A DNA stretch of 64,000 nucleotides, taken from positions 1 through 64,000 of IMG/VR virus record IMGVR_UViG_3300042878_001497. One strand, written 5' to 3'. The position numbers and the translations under genes were made by a program. The notes under the pieces were generated by a model, which did not search any database, had not been told where the DNA came from, and worked only from the letters and a program-made list of their open reading frames with translations. How positions within the stretch are numbered: position 1 is the first letter of the stretch; every line of letters begins with the position of its first letter. This document shows positions 17,436 through 25,611 of this stretch, piece after piece. Origin of the DNA: a virus.

Positions 17436-18443
17436 ATGGCTTTAGGAGACAAAAAATCTGGATTACAACCTAGCTCTGTACAGGCACAGCAGTACAGACT
17501 ACAGTTCTCTAATCTAACATCGAGAGCAGCCCGTACCATTACTAGCGGACAGGCTGCACAGCCTATCAGCAGACCTGCTGTCTCTACGCTAGCACCACCT
17601 CCGGCCGGCCCAACTACAGGCGGTTCATCACAAGGATCAGACACCTCACAGGGTTCCGGAACAACACCTTCAATTTTTAAGAAGGCAGCATTCTTCGACG
17701 GAGCAACTGCCCTATCAGCTTCCCTAGTAGGAGGTAATGAGGCAGGTACTGGAAGAGCTGCTAACAACCAGATTGAAATTGCACTAGTATTCAAACCGGT
17801 ACTTTTCTCAGACAACACCCGCCGTACAATCTTTCATACCTACAGTGGAAGTGCAATGAGTCAATCTTTAGAACTTTATACAATAGGTCCTACTCTCTAT
17901 TTAGAGATGACTCACGACGTAACTACCTTAAATGGACAAACAGTACCTTATACCTGGTATACAAGCACAGATCTAGGCTGGGCTAAGGCAGCTGGATATG
18001 CTGAACATACAACCAATCAGTATACCTATTATGCAAATAGAATGAACCCAATATACGTCGCTTCTACTTTTGTTATATTGAAAGGGAATATAATGACTTT
18101 TGGAGGAGTAGGAAACAAGACAAGCTTCCCAATTGAGATAAACCCAAATTTTAATACTACCAATAATACACACTTCTATATTGGAGGATCTCCAGCTAAA
18201 AATAGTTATTTCTCAGGCTCTATTGCTTCTATTACGTTTACAAGCGGTAGCTACCTTCCTAACCAGACCTGGGGAGATATAGCATTACGCGATAAACCTG
18301 CAGAAACAGCAACCCCTCAACTAAGGACCTATACATTCAACAACGCTGTAGTAGAAACTACAGGAAGTCAGGCTAGGTATTCACGTCCTCTAATGGTAGT
18401 AACCGGAAGCTTGACCTACGTCGATGGCTATTTGAGAAACTAA
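17436..18443 (+). CDS. Concanavalin/LamG-like virion protein
   Basis: 335 residues. Residues 1-80 are a low-complexity, Ser/Thr/Pro/Gly-rich arm (TLAPPPAGPTTGGSSQGS). Residues about 85-335 have the beta-sandwich character of LamG domains (KAAFFDGATALSASLVGG; IEIALVFKPVLFSDN; SYFSGSIASITFTSG). It differs from the earlier LamG set in lacking the DGLxLxLDA start, and it sits immediately upstream of the sheath gene. Probably an adhesin or decoration protein. Confidence 0.65.
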   Translation: MALGDKKSGLQPSSVQAQQYRLQFSNLTSRAARTITSGQAAQPISRPAVSTLAPPPAGPTTGGSSQGSDTSQGSGTTPSIFKKAAFFDGATALSASLVGGNEAGTGRAANNQIEIALVFKPVLFSDNTRRTIFHTYSGSAMSQSLELYTIGPTLYLEMTHDVTTLNGQTVPYTWYTSTDLGWAKAAGYAEHTTNQYTYYANRMNPIYVASTFVILKGNIMTFGGVGNKTSFPIEINPNFNTTNNTHFYIGGSPAKNSYFSGSIASITFTSGSYLPNQTWGDIALRDKPAETATPQLRTYTFNNAVVETTGSQARYSRPLMVVTGSLTYVDGYLRN

Positions 18444-18463
18444 TGGTTTGTACTAAAGACACA

Positions 18464-18471
18464 TATTTATA
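18464..18471 (+). promoter_or_regulatory. TATTTATA box (candidate late promoter)
   Basis: TATTTATA 26 bases before the sheath gene ATG, in a 54-base gap. The distance would give a leader of about 20 bases. Confidence 0.5.
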
Positions 18472-18497
18472 TTAAGATCAATTAACCTTTCATCAAA

Positions 18498-20225
18498 ATG
18501 GCAGAAAGAATTTTATCACCAGGCGTTTTTTCAAGAGAGAATGACCTGTCTTTCGTAACCCCAGCTGCTGCTGAAATTTCTACAGCGCTTGTAGGACCTA
18601 CCGCAAGAGGTCCTGTTAGCATCCCGACTGTAGTTCGTTCATATGGCGAGTACTTAAACGTATTCGGTGGCTCATTCAAATCAGGTAGCGACTACTACTC
18701 ACACTTCACTGCATTAACTGCCGAGAAGTATTTCGAGCAGGGCGGTACAAGCCTTCTAGTAACCAGAGTATCTGACCAGTCGTTCTCTCCTGCTACTGCT
18801 ACTGTAGCAAGTGCTAGTACAACGCTCTTCACTCTTGCTACTATCGGCGAGGGTACGATCATGAACAACAGCGGTAGCGTAGGCAGCAACAACGCACTTG
18901 GTACAGGTTCAGTAGATAATGTAAGATGGGAGATTACTTCTGCCAATTCTTCTCTCGGTACTTTCTCGCTTGTAGTTAGAAGAGGTGACGATAACGAAAG
19001 AAATAAAATCATTCTCGAGTCTTACTCTAACCTATCTCTTGACCCTAAATCACCAAACTACGTTTCTAAGCAGATCGGTGATATGTACAAAACAGTAGGT
19101 GTAGACGGAGCTGTATCAATCAACGGAGAATACCAAAACGCTTCTAAGTACGTTTACGTAGACTCTGTAGCAGTTAAGACCCCAGATTACTTTGATAACA
19201 ACGGTACTGCTAAATCAGCCTACACTCCATACTTCGCTGCAGGACTAGCAGGAGCTTCTGGTTCAGCTCACGGTTCATTCACAGGAGCAACTGGTACCCT
19301 ATTCAACAACGTAGCTGCAGCATTCGGATCATCAGCTCCATCTGCAACAGAATCACAAGGTATTGATCCTTCTAATAGCAGTGCTTACGCTCTTGCTAAA
19401 CTAACTCTAGGGAACAGAGACGAGTACAAATTCAACGTACTTCTAACCCCAGGTATCTACGATAGCGTACACTCTTCACGAGTAGGGGCTTTTGTAGACC
19501 TTGCAGAAGAAAGAGGAGATTTAATCTATATTCTTGACACCGTTCCTTACGCAGGTACATTAACAGGTGCAACTACTCAAGCTTCTGCACTTAACAGCTC
19601 ATTCGCAGCCACTTACTGGCCTTGGGTTAAAGTTAGAAGTCAGGAACTAGGAAGAGACATCTGGTCTCCAGCCTCTACAGTATTAGGCGGTGTATTTGCC
19701 TTCAACGACAAAGTAGGTGCTGAATGGTTCGCACCAGCAGGCCTACTAAGAGGTGGTATCCCAGGCGTGACTATGGCAGCAAGAAAGCTTTCTCAATCAG
19801 ACAGAGACACTCTTTACTTAGCCAAAGTTAACCCACTTGCTACATTCCCAGGAACAGGAGTAGTTGCTTACGGTCAGAAGACTTTACAGACTAAGTCTTC
19901 AGCTCTAGACAGAGTAAACGTAAGAAGATTACTTATCAACCTTAAGAACTTCATTGGTGATCAGGCTAACAACCTAGTATTCGAACAGAACACAATCACA
20001 ACTCGTAACAGATTCCTTGCTCTAGTAAATCCTTACTTAGACACAGTAGTACAGCGCCAAGGCTTGTACGCTTACAGAGTTGTAATGGACGACACCAACA
20101 ACACTGCTGACGTTATCGATAGAAACCAGTTAGTAGGTCAGATCTTCATCCAACCTACCAAGACTGCGGAATTCATCGTACTTGACTTCGTAGTTCAACC
20201 TACAGGAGCAACATTTAACGTATAA
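18498..20225 (+). CDS. Contractile tail sheath protein (gp18-like)
   Basis: 575 residues. The N-terminus is classic for myovirus sheaths: ILSPGVFSRENDLSFVTPAAAEISTALVGPTARGPVSIPTVVRSYGEYLNVFGG, followed by YFEQGGTSLLVTRV. The C-terminal domain includes RRLLINLKNFIGDQANNLVFEQN and ends in a beta segment (AEFIVLDFVVQPTGATFNV), which forms the subunit-linking arms in this family. It polymerises around the tube and contracts on infection. The tube gene follows 31 bases later. Confidence 0.95.
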   Translation: MAERILSPGVFSRENDLSFVTPAAAEISTALVGPTARGPVSIPTVVRSYGEYLNVFGGSFKSGSDYYSHFTALTAEKYFEQGGTSLLVTRVSDQSFSPATATVASASTTLFTLATIGEGTIMNNSGSVGSNNALGTGSVDNVRWEITSANSSLGTFSLVVRRGDDNERNKIILESYSNLSLDPKSPNYVSKQIGDMYKTVGVDGAVSINGEYQNASKYVYVDSVAVKTPDYFDNNGTAKSAYTPYFAAGLAGASGSAHGSFTGATGTLFNNVAAAFGSSAPSATESQGIDPSNSSAYALAKLTLGNRDEYKFNVLLTPGIYDSVHSSRVGAFVDLAEERGDLIYILDTVPYAGTLTGATTQASALNSSFAATYWPWVKVRSQELGRDIWSPASTVLGGVFAFNDKVGAEWFAPAGLLRGGIPGVTMAARKLSQSDRDTLYLAKVNPLATFPGTGVVAYGQKTLQTKSSALDRVNVRRLLINLKNFIGDQANNLVFEQNTITTRNRFLALVNPYLDTVVQRQGLYAYRVVMDDTNNTADVIDRNQLVGQIFIQPTKTAEFIVLDFVVQPTGATFNV

Positions 20226-20227
20226 GC

Positions 20228-20235
20228 TATTTATA
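20228..20235 (+). promoter_or_regulatory. TATTTATA box (candidate late promoter)
   Basis: TATTTATA between sheath and tube genes, 21 bases before the tube ATG. A separate promoter here would allow higher tube expression. Confidence 0.5.
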
Positions 20236-20256
20236 ATTAAATAATCAGACAGCAAA

Positions 20257-20742
20257 ATGCCAGTACTAGATCCAAACGAAATCATGTTCACCGCCTTCGA
20301 GCCGAAGGTAGCTAACAGGTTTATCATGTACATCGATGGAATTCCATCATACTTGGTTAAGAGTGCAACTTCACCTTCATTCACTGATGGTGTTATCAAG
20401 CTTGACCACATCAACACTTACAGAAAAATCCGTGGTAAAAGAGAGTGGCAGAACATGACTCTAAACCTTTACGATCCAATCACTCCCTCAGGTGCTCAGG
20501 CAGTTATGGAGTGGGCTCGTCTAGGATACGAATCAGTAACTGGCCGTGCTGGATACTCAGACTTCTACAAGAAAGACGTAACCCTAAACGTACTAGGACC
20601 TGTAGGTGATATCGTTGGTGAATGGATCATTAAAGGTGCATTTGTAGTCTCTTCTAACTTCGGTCAGTATAACTGGTCTACAGAAGATGCCATCAACGTT
20701 GAGCTGCAGCTTGCAATGGACTACTGCGTATTGAACTTCTAA
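20257..20742 (+). CDS. Tail tube protein (gp19-like)
   Basis: 161 residues, the usual size for T4-type tube subunits. Motifs include NRFIMYIDGIPSYLVKSATSPSF and WARLGYESVTGRAGYSDFYKKDVTLNVLGPVGDIVGEWIIKGAFV, ending in a beta strand (VELQLAMDYCVLNF). It forms the inner tube beneath the sheath. A strong terminator follows. Confidence 0.92.
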   Translation: MPVLDPNEIMFTAFEPKVANRFIMYIDGIPSYLVKSATSPSFTDGVIKLDHINTYRKIRGKREWQNMTLNLYDPITPSGAQAVMEWARLGYESVTGRAGYSDFYKKDVTLNVLGPVGDIVGEWIIKGAFVVSSNFGQYNWSTEDAINVELQLAMDYCVLNF

Positions 20743-20767
20743 ACCCCGCCCTGTCAAACAGCGCAAG

Positions 20768-20792
20768 CCCGGTCTTTATGGCCGGGTTTTTT
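20768..20792 (+). terminator. Rho-independent terminator
   Basis: CCCGGTC, loop TTTAT, GGCCGGG (7 bp with one G-U), then TTTTTT. It separates sheath/tube from the baseplate operon. Confidence 0.88.
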
Positions 20793-20801
20793 ATTTTCAT
20801 A

Positions 20802-20809
20802 TATTTATA
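20802..20809 (+). promoter_or_regulatory. TATTTATA box (candidate late promoter)
   Basis: TATTTATA right after a terminator, 19 bases before the ATG at 20829. The flank TTTTCATATATTTATA also resembles the TTTCATATATTA early-type core. Confidence 0.5.
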
Positions 20810-20828
20810 TATAAATTAATAAAGTTAT

Positions 20829-21575
20829 ATGGAGTCAAAATTTAAGTTACCTACTGAAACAGTAGAACTTCCTTCAAAAGGTTTGCTATATCCCGAAGGT
20901 CATCCTCTAGCCGCCGGCAGTATTGAAATGAAATACATGACCGCAAAAGAGGAAGACATCCTAACCAACCAAAACTACATTAAGAACGGTACGGTTATTG
21001 ATAAGCTCCTACAGTCGATGATTATAACGGAGTTTAATTATGACGATTTGCTTATCGGTGATAAAAATGCTATCATGGTAGCTGCTCGTATCCTTTCATA
21101 CGGTAAGGACTATGAATTTAATTACGACGGATATCCTCAAAATGTAGATTTATCTACAATGGAGAATAAAGAACTTGATGAAAGTCTTTACACAAGAGGA
21201 CAAAACGAATTTACTTTTACACTACCTCATACCAGCAACGTAGTTACCTTCAAAGTACTTACTCACGGTGACGAAAAGAAGATTGACCAGGAAATTAAAG
21301 GTCTACAAAAGATTAACAAAGATAATATCTCAGAAGTTACTTCCCGTCTTAAGTACCTTATCACATCCGTTAACGGATCCTCAGATAAGAAAGATGTTAG
21401 AGACTTTGTAGAGCAGGGATTACTTGCTAGAGATGCAAGAGCACTCAGAGAAGAGTACACCAGAATAAGTCCGGATATCAACCTTAAGTTTACTTATACC
21501 GACGGTACAGGTGCAGAGAAGGAGGCTGCCCTGCCAATCGGAGTTAACTTTTTTTGGCCTGACGCCGCACTATAG
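20829..21575 (+). CDS. T4 gp26-like baseplate protein
   Basis: 248 residues. The N-terminal block is diagnostic of the T4 baseplate (gp26) family widespread in T4-like phages: LPTETVELPSKGLLYPEGHPLAAGSIEMKYMTAKEEDILTNQNYI, then KLLQSMIITEFNYDDLLIGDKNAIMVAARILSYG. The C-terminus ends GVNFFWPDAAL. In T4 the protein belongs to the hub assembly pathway. The 3' end overlaps the gp51-like frame by 65 bases and contains a run of seven T (21549-21555). Confidence 0.8.
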   Translation: MESKFKLPTETVELPSKGLLYPEGHPLAAGSIEMKYMTAKEEDILTNQNYIKNGTVIDKLLQSMIITEFNYDDLLIGDKNAIMVAARILSYGKDYEFNYDGYPQNVDLSTMENKELDESLYTRGQNEFTFTLPHTSNVVTFKVLTHGDEKKIDQEIKGLQKINKDNISEVTSRLKYLITSVNGSSDKKDVRDFVEQGLLARDARALREEYTRISPDINLKFTYTDGTGAEKEAALPIGVNFFWPDAAL

Positions 21576-21828
21576 AACCTCGGTATTTAATCAAATCCAT
21601 GAGATTGTATTTCATGGCAATGGAGGGTATACTTGGGAGACCGTTTACGGAATGCCGATCTGGCTTAGAAAGTTTACCTTTGAAAGTTTGAGAAAATACT
21701 ACGAAGAGAAGAAAGAAGCAGAAGAAGAAGCTTACAGTAAAGCTAAGGGAATTGAGAAAGCAGCCCCTACAGTTGCTAAGCCGAACATAAAACCTGCTAC
21801 TTACTCTACAAAGGTCCCTAAAAACTAG
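21511..21828 (+). CDS. T4 gp51-like hub assembly protein (start uncertain)
   Basis: The conserved part is HYRTSVFNQIHEIVFHGNGGYTWETVYGMPIWLRKFTFESL, followed by a Lys/Glu-rich coiled tail, matching the small gp51-like proteins next to gp26 in T4-like phages. The frame is open from a GTG at 21511, but no ATG precedes the conserved segment. The coordinates are therefore those of the open frame. It may start at a non-ATG codon or arise from a +1 shift out of the upstream gene at the T7 run (21549-21555), which would join FF to GLTPHYRTS. Confidence 0.65.
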   Translation: MQRRRLPCQSELTFFGLTPHYRTSVFNQIHEIVFHGNGGYTWETVYGMPIWLRKFTFESLRKYYEEKKEAEEEAYSKAKGIEKAAPTVAKPNIKPATYSTKVPKN

Positions 21829-21848
21829 GGACTTTCTATTTATAATAT

Positions 21849-24074
21849 ATGGCAGACGAAACTCCAAACATAGATCAGCAGTTTATCGACAGAGCTTCGG
21901 AGATTAAATCAATCTTCGGAGATATTGTTAGTTCTACTGCTAGTTTGAATCGTGCTTTGCGAACAGCTGGAGAAAGTACTACAAATATTGGTTCCACCTA
22001 TAGAGGACTTATAGCTTCTGCCAGTAAAGTAGCCGAGCTACAGGAACAGGCTAGACGAAGTAGCGAAGGCACTCAAAAAATTCTACAAGAGAAGTCAAAG
22101 ATTCAAAATAAAGAAAGAGAACTTACAGCAGAGATTAATAGATTAACTGCTACTGCTGTAAGACAGACTGGGCAAACTAGGGAAAATACACTAAAACTTG
22201 CTGAGAATCTTTCTAACGCTAGAAATGAGACTAGAGAGCTCGAAAAACTCTACCAGGAACTAGCTGATGAAGCTGCTCGACTGGATAAATCAACCCAGTT
22301 CTTCGGAACTCTTAGCACGTTCATCGGTACTATCCCAGGACTTAGAGCTTTTGCGGGACCTTTCAAGCAAGCCGAAGAAGCTGCAAGAAGGACAGTAGCA
22401 GCAGGCAAGTCGTCCGCCGAAGGATTTGCTGCCGGAGGAAAAGCTCTTGCTTCGAGCTTTAAGGAAATGCTAGGACCTGTTGCTGTGATCACAGGACTGG
22501 TAAAAGCTTTTCAGATGCTTGTACAGCTAGGATTCCAGGTAAGTAAGCAAGTTACTGAAATCGGGAAGTCAATGGGACTTTCGGAAGAGCAATCAAGACT
22601 CGTCAGAGATAATTTCGAAAGCATAAGCATAACCTCAGGAAATGTACTAGTAAACACTAATAGCTTATTTGAAGCACAGACACAATTACAGGATTCTTTA
22701 GGAGCTTCCGCAAGATTTACTAGAGGTCAGTTGGAAGATCAGATTATGCTGACCAAGCAAGTAGGTCTGCAAGCTGAATCAGCACAAGCTATTCAGGAGT
22801 TTGGACTTGCTAACGGTAAGACTGCAGAAGAGAATCTTGCAGCGATTGTAGGACAAACAGCCTCTCTTGCAAAACAAACAGGTATACAGCTTGATAATAG
22901 AAAAGTTATCTCCGATGTTGCTAAAGTAGAAGGTCAGTTAAGACTTATCTACCAAAATAACCCCGGACTTATTGCTAAAGCAGTAGTACAGGCCAAGCAG
23001 CTAGGCTTAACAGTTGAGCAGACTAAAAAAGCTGCTAAAGGTCTGCTAGATTTCGAGCAATCTATTGGAAATGAGTTAGAAGCAGAATTACTAACCGGTA
23101 AAGACCTTAATCTTGAAAGAGCTAGAGCACTAGCACTACAGGGTAAGACAGTTGAAGCAACAGCCGAAATTGCCCGCCAAGTAGGCTCTGCAGCTGAGTT
23201 TGGAAGAATGAACGTACTTCAGCAAGATGCCTTTGCGGACGCTGTAGGACTATCAGCAGACGAACTTGCTAACTCCTTAATACAGAGAGAAAACCTAGCT
23301 AAGCTAGGAACTCAGACTAGACAGGAAATTGAGCGTGAAGCAGAAGCTTTAAGAAAAAGAGGAGAGGTAGAAAAAGCAAACCAGCTTCTAGCCTCAATAG
23401 GTAACGAAGAAGAAGCTTTAGCTGCTCTAAAAAGAGTTGACGAGCAAGCTAAATTTAATGCAGCTGTTGAAAAACTCAAATCACTGTTTGCTGATCTAGC
23501 AGAACCTATTTCTAGAATTGTCGGCCCACTAGTCGGAGCTGTAGACTTCATGATGAAAGGTTTCCCGCTTATTGCAGGAGCAGCCGGAGCAATTGCCACA
23601 GCATTAGCACTCTCTGCAACCAGGGCAGGATTTTTAGCTATTCAAACATCAGTTGTAGCAATTCAGACAGCAATCGCAGCAGGTTCAGCAATTACCCTAG
23701 CTTCTGCTACAACCCTTGGAATAGGACTTGTCTCTATTGCAGCAGGCATTGCAACAGGTATGGCTGCTTTAAATCAAGCTCAAGAAGGAGCTGCTCAAAG
23801 TGCTGAACAAGCAGGGCCTAAAGTAGCTCTAGCGAAAGGCGGTATTGTAACCAAGCCAACCACAGCGCTTGTAGGTGAAGCAGGTCCTGAAGCTGTTGTG
23901 CCGTTAGATAAATCCTTGAATACTACAAGCAAAGGAGTAGAGAGTAGATTAGACGCACTAATTGCTGCAGTATCAAAAGGTGGTAATGTTTACATGGATA
24001 CCAATAAAGTAGGTCAGGTAAACAACATGCTAGGTTCTTATTCATACACAATGGGTAGCGCACAACTTGGATAA
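21849..24074 (+). CDS. Tape measure protein
   Basis: 741 residues. A long coiled-coil N-terminal half (residues 20-150 rich in Ala/Glu/Arg) leads to hydrophobic helices (GPVAVITGLVKAFQMLVQLG near 215; FPLIAGAAGAIATALALSATRAG near 580; ITLASATTLGIGLVSIAAGIATG near 620). The C-terminus holds the tape-measure signature GGIVTKPTTALVGEAGPEAVVPLDK. It sets tail length and is ejected toward the host. A length of 741 suggests a tail of around 100 nm by the usual 1.5 angstrom per residue rule. A TATTTATA box ends four bases upstream of the ATG. Confidence 0.88.
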   Translation: MADETPNIDQQFIDRASEIKSIFGDIVSSTASLNRALRTAGESTTNIGSTYRGLIASASKVAELQEQARRSSEGTQKILQEKSKIQNKERELTAEINRLTATAVRQTGQTRENTLKLAENLSNARNETRELEKLYQELADEAARLDKSTQFFGTLSTFIGTIPGLRAFAGPFKQAEEAARRTVAAGKSSAEGFAAGGKALASSFKEMLGPVAVITGLVKAFQMLVQLGFQVSKQVTEIGKSMGLSEEQSRLVRDNFESISITSGNVLVNTNSLFEAQTQLQDSLGASARFTRGQLEDQIMLTKQVGLQAESAQAIQEFGLANGKTAEENLAAIVGQTASLAKQTGIQLDNRKVISDVAKVEGQLRLIYQNNPGLIAKAVVQAKQLGLTVEQTKKAAKGLLDFEQSIGNELEAELLTGKDLNLERARALALQGKTVEATAEIARQVGSAAEFGRMNVLQQDAFADAVGLSADELANSLIQRENLAKLGTQTRQEIEREAEALRKRGEVEKANQLLASIGNEEEALAALKRVDEQAKFNAAVEKLKSLFADLAEPISRIVGPLVGAVDFMMKGFPLIAGAAGAIATALALSATRAGFLAIQTSVVAIQTAIAAGSAITLASATTLGIGLVSIAAGIATGMAALNQAQEGAAQSAEQAGPKVALAKGGIVTKPTTALVGEAGPEAVVPLDKSLNTTSKGVESRLDALIAAVSKGGNVYMDTNKVGQVNNMLGSYSYTMGSAQLG

Positions 24075-24076
24075 TT

Positions 24077-25309
24077 ATGCCGTTAATTAATTTACAAACC
24101 AACCTCAAGTCTCTTTCGTACAACGGAAACGGTCCGTACGTACAGAAAGATATTAACAATCCAGGTAACCCAGCATCAGGGTATATTCAAGGCAGGGTTG
24201 ACGACACTACTAGAATGCTAAGACTTTTAGCAGATAAAGGTGCTGTATTTACAGGCAAGCAAGCCCTACTGCTAGCAAGTACAAAAGGTCTAGGAGCTAT
24301 TCCTCAAGCAGCAAACATCCTAGCTAACATCATAGCACAGGTTCCTGTAAACGGAACAGGTACACACTTCCTACCAATTAGTGATTCAGCTTACTATACC
24401 GGGGTAACTAATGCAAGTTCAAGAGCATTGCAAGGCGGTGCTATCGGAACACCCTCAGGCAGGCCCTATAATAGACCTAGCCGTGCTGTAGATAGAGTAA
24501 GTGCCTACCAAAGAGCTAGCTTTACATCCGACCTAGGAGAGTATATCGACTATACACCCGGATTTGAATATACAAGACCTACAGAAGCTATTTTAGATGT
24601 CCAATCTAAATCAACAATAACAATTAATAGTTTCAAAGGTTCAGGTTCTTTAGATACTAGATACGGTTTTGCAGAAGCTAACAAATCCGATAAAGTAGGC
24701 TTACAGGATATCGATAACGAAACCTTAAGCGATTCAGTTCCTATTAAGTTTACCCTTTACAACGGAACAGATATTACAGCTACCCTAGTATTTAGGGGAT
24801 TTATTGAAAGTTTATCAGACGATATGTCCGGTAACTGGGATAATATTCGCTATATTGGTAGAGCAGAAGAACTATACAGCTACTCAGGCTTCTCTAGAGG
24901 AATAAACTTAAGCTTCCAAATACCGATATTCAGCTCTCAAGAACAAACTCCTGTACTAAATAAAGTAAATGCGTTGAAATCAGCAGTACTTCCTAAATAT
25001 AAAAATAACCTACCGGTTGCTACATTCTGCAAACTTAGAATAGGAGATTTGATTGGGGATGATACGACTTATGTAGTATTGACAGGAGTTAATCAGACTA
25101 TAGAGAACGATGTACCGTGGAGTGTAGGAAGCGACCTCTTACTACTACCGCAGCTGCACAAACTCTCAGTTAGTATGAAAGTACTTCACAAAGATATTCC
25201 TCAAGTTTGGAGTCCATTAGTAGGTAGACAGTTTTTAGGACACGACACAGCAGCACAGCAATTTAGAAATCAGCTTAGTACTGCATTATCTGTTTTTTAT
25301 AAGACATGA
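24077..25309 (+). CDS. Baseplate/tail-tube terminus protein
   Basis: 410 residues. The C-terminal two thirds carry a pattern I associate with phage tube-initiator or baseplate proteins: PIKFTLYNGTDITATLVFRGFIESLSDDMSGNWDNIRYIGRAEELYSYSGFSRGINLSFQIPIFS, then VATFCKLRIGDLIG and KLSVSMKVLHKDIPQVWSP. By position (after the tape measure, before the LysM wedge protein and hub) it may play the part of T4 gp48/gp54; this is inferred from context. It overlaps the next gene by four bases. Confidence 0.65.
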   Translation: MPLINLQTNLKSLSYNGNGPYVQKDINNPGNPASGYIQGRVDDTTRMLRLLADKGAVFTGKQALLLASTKGLGAIPQAANILANIIAQVPVNGTGTHFLPISDSAYYTGVTNASSRALQGGAIGTPSGRPYNRPSRAVDRVSAYQRASFTSDLGEYIDYTPGFEYTRPTEAILDVQSKSTITINSFKGSGSLDTRYGFAEANKSDKVGLQDIDNETLSDSVPIKFTLYNGTDITATLVFRGFIESLSDDMSGNWDNIRYIGRAEELYSYSGFSRGINLSFQIPIFSSQEQTPVLNKVNALKSAVLPKYKNNLPVATFCKLRIGDLIGDDTTYVVLTGVNQTIENDVPWSVGSDLLLLPQLHKLSVSMKVLHKDIPQVWSPLVGRQFLGHDTAAQQFRNQLSTALSVFYKT

Positions 25310-25611
25310 GTAGATACAATTCCATACCTGTTACCAAGACCGACGACGGAACTGAATACAAACAGACTACTGTTTATGTAGCACCGGCAGCATCTACTCA
25401 AGACTACTACGTAATTACTACGGTAGGAGATCGCTTTGATATACTAGCCAAGCAATTCTACGGAGATTCAGATCTTTGGTGGATTATCGCTAGTGCAAAC
25501 CCGCAAGTTAGAAAAGACACTTTATTTATCGAACCAGGCCTACAGCTGAGAATACCTTCACAGGCAGGTCTAGCAGAAGAGCTTTTTAGAAAAGAAAATA
25601 GAGAAAGATAA
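25306..25611 (+). CDS. LysM-domain baseplate wedge protein (gp53-like)
   Basis: 101 residues. A LysM-like module covers residues 43-88: VGDRFDILAKQFYGDSDLWWIIASANP followed by FIEPGLQLRIPS. T4 gp53, a wedge protein, is built the same way, so a baseplate rather than a cell-wall-binding role is most likely. ATGA-type junctions on both sides (starts at 25306 inside the previous stop; next gene starts at its own stop). Confidence 0.8.
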   Translation: MSRYNSIPVTKTDDGTEYKQTTVYVAPAASTQDYYVITTVGDRFDILAKQFYGDSDLWWIIASANPQVRKDTLFIEPGLQLRIPSQAGLAEELFRKENRER

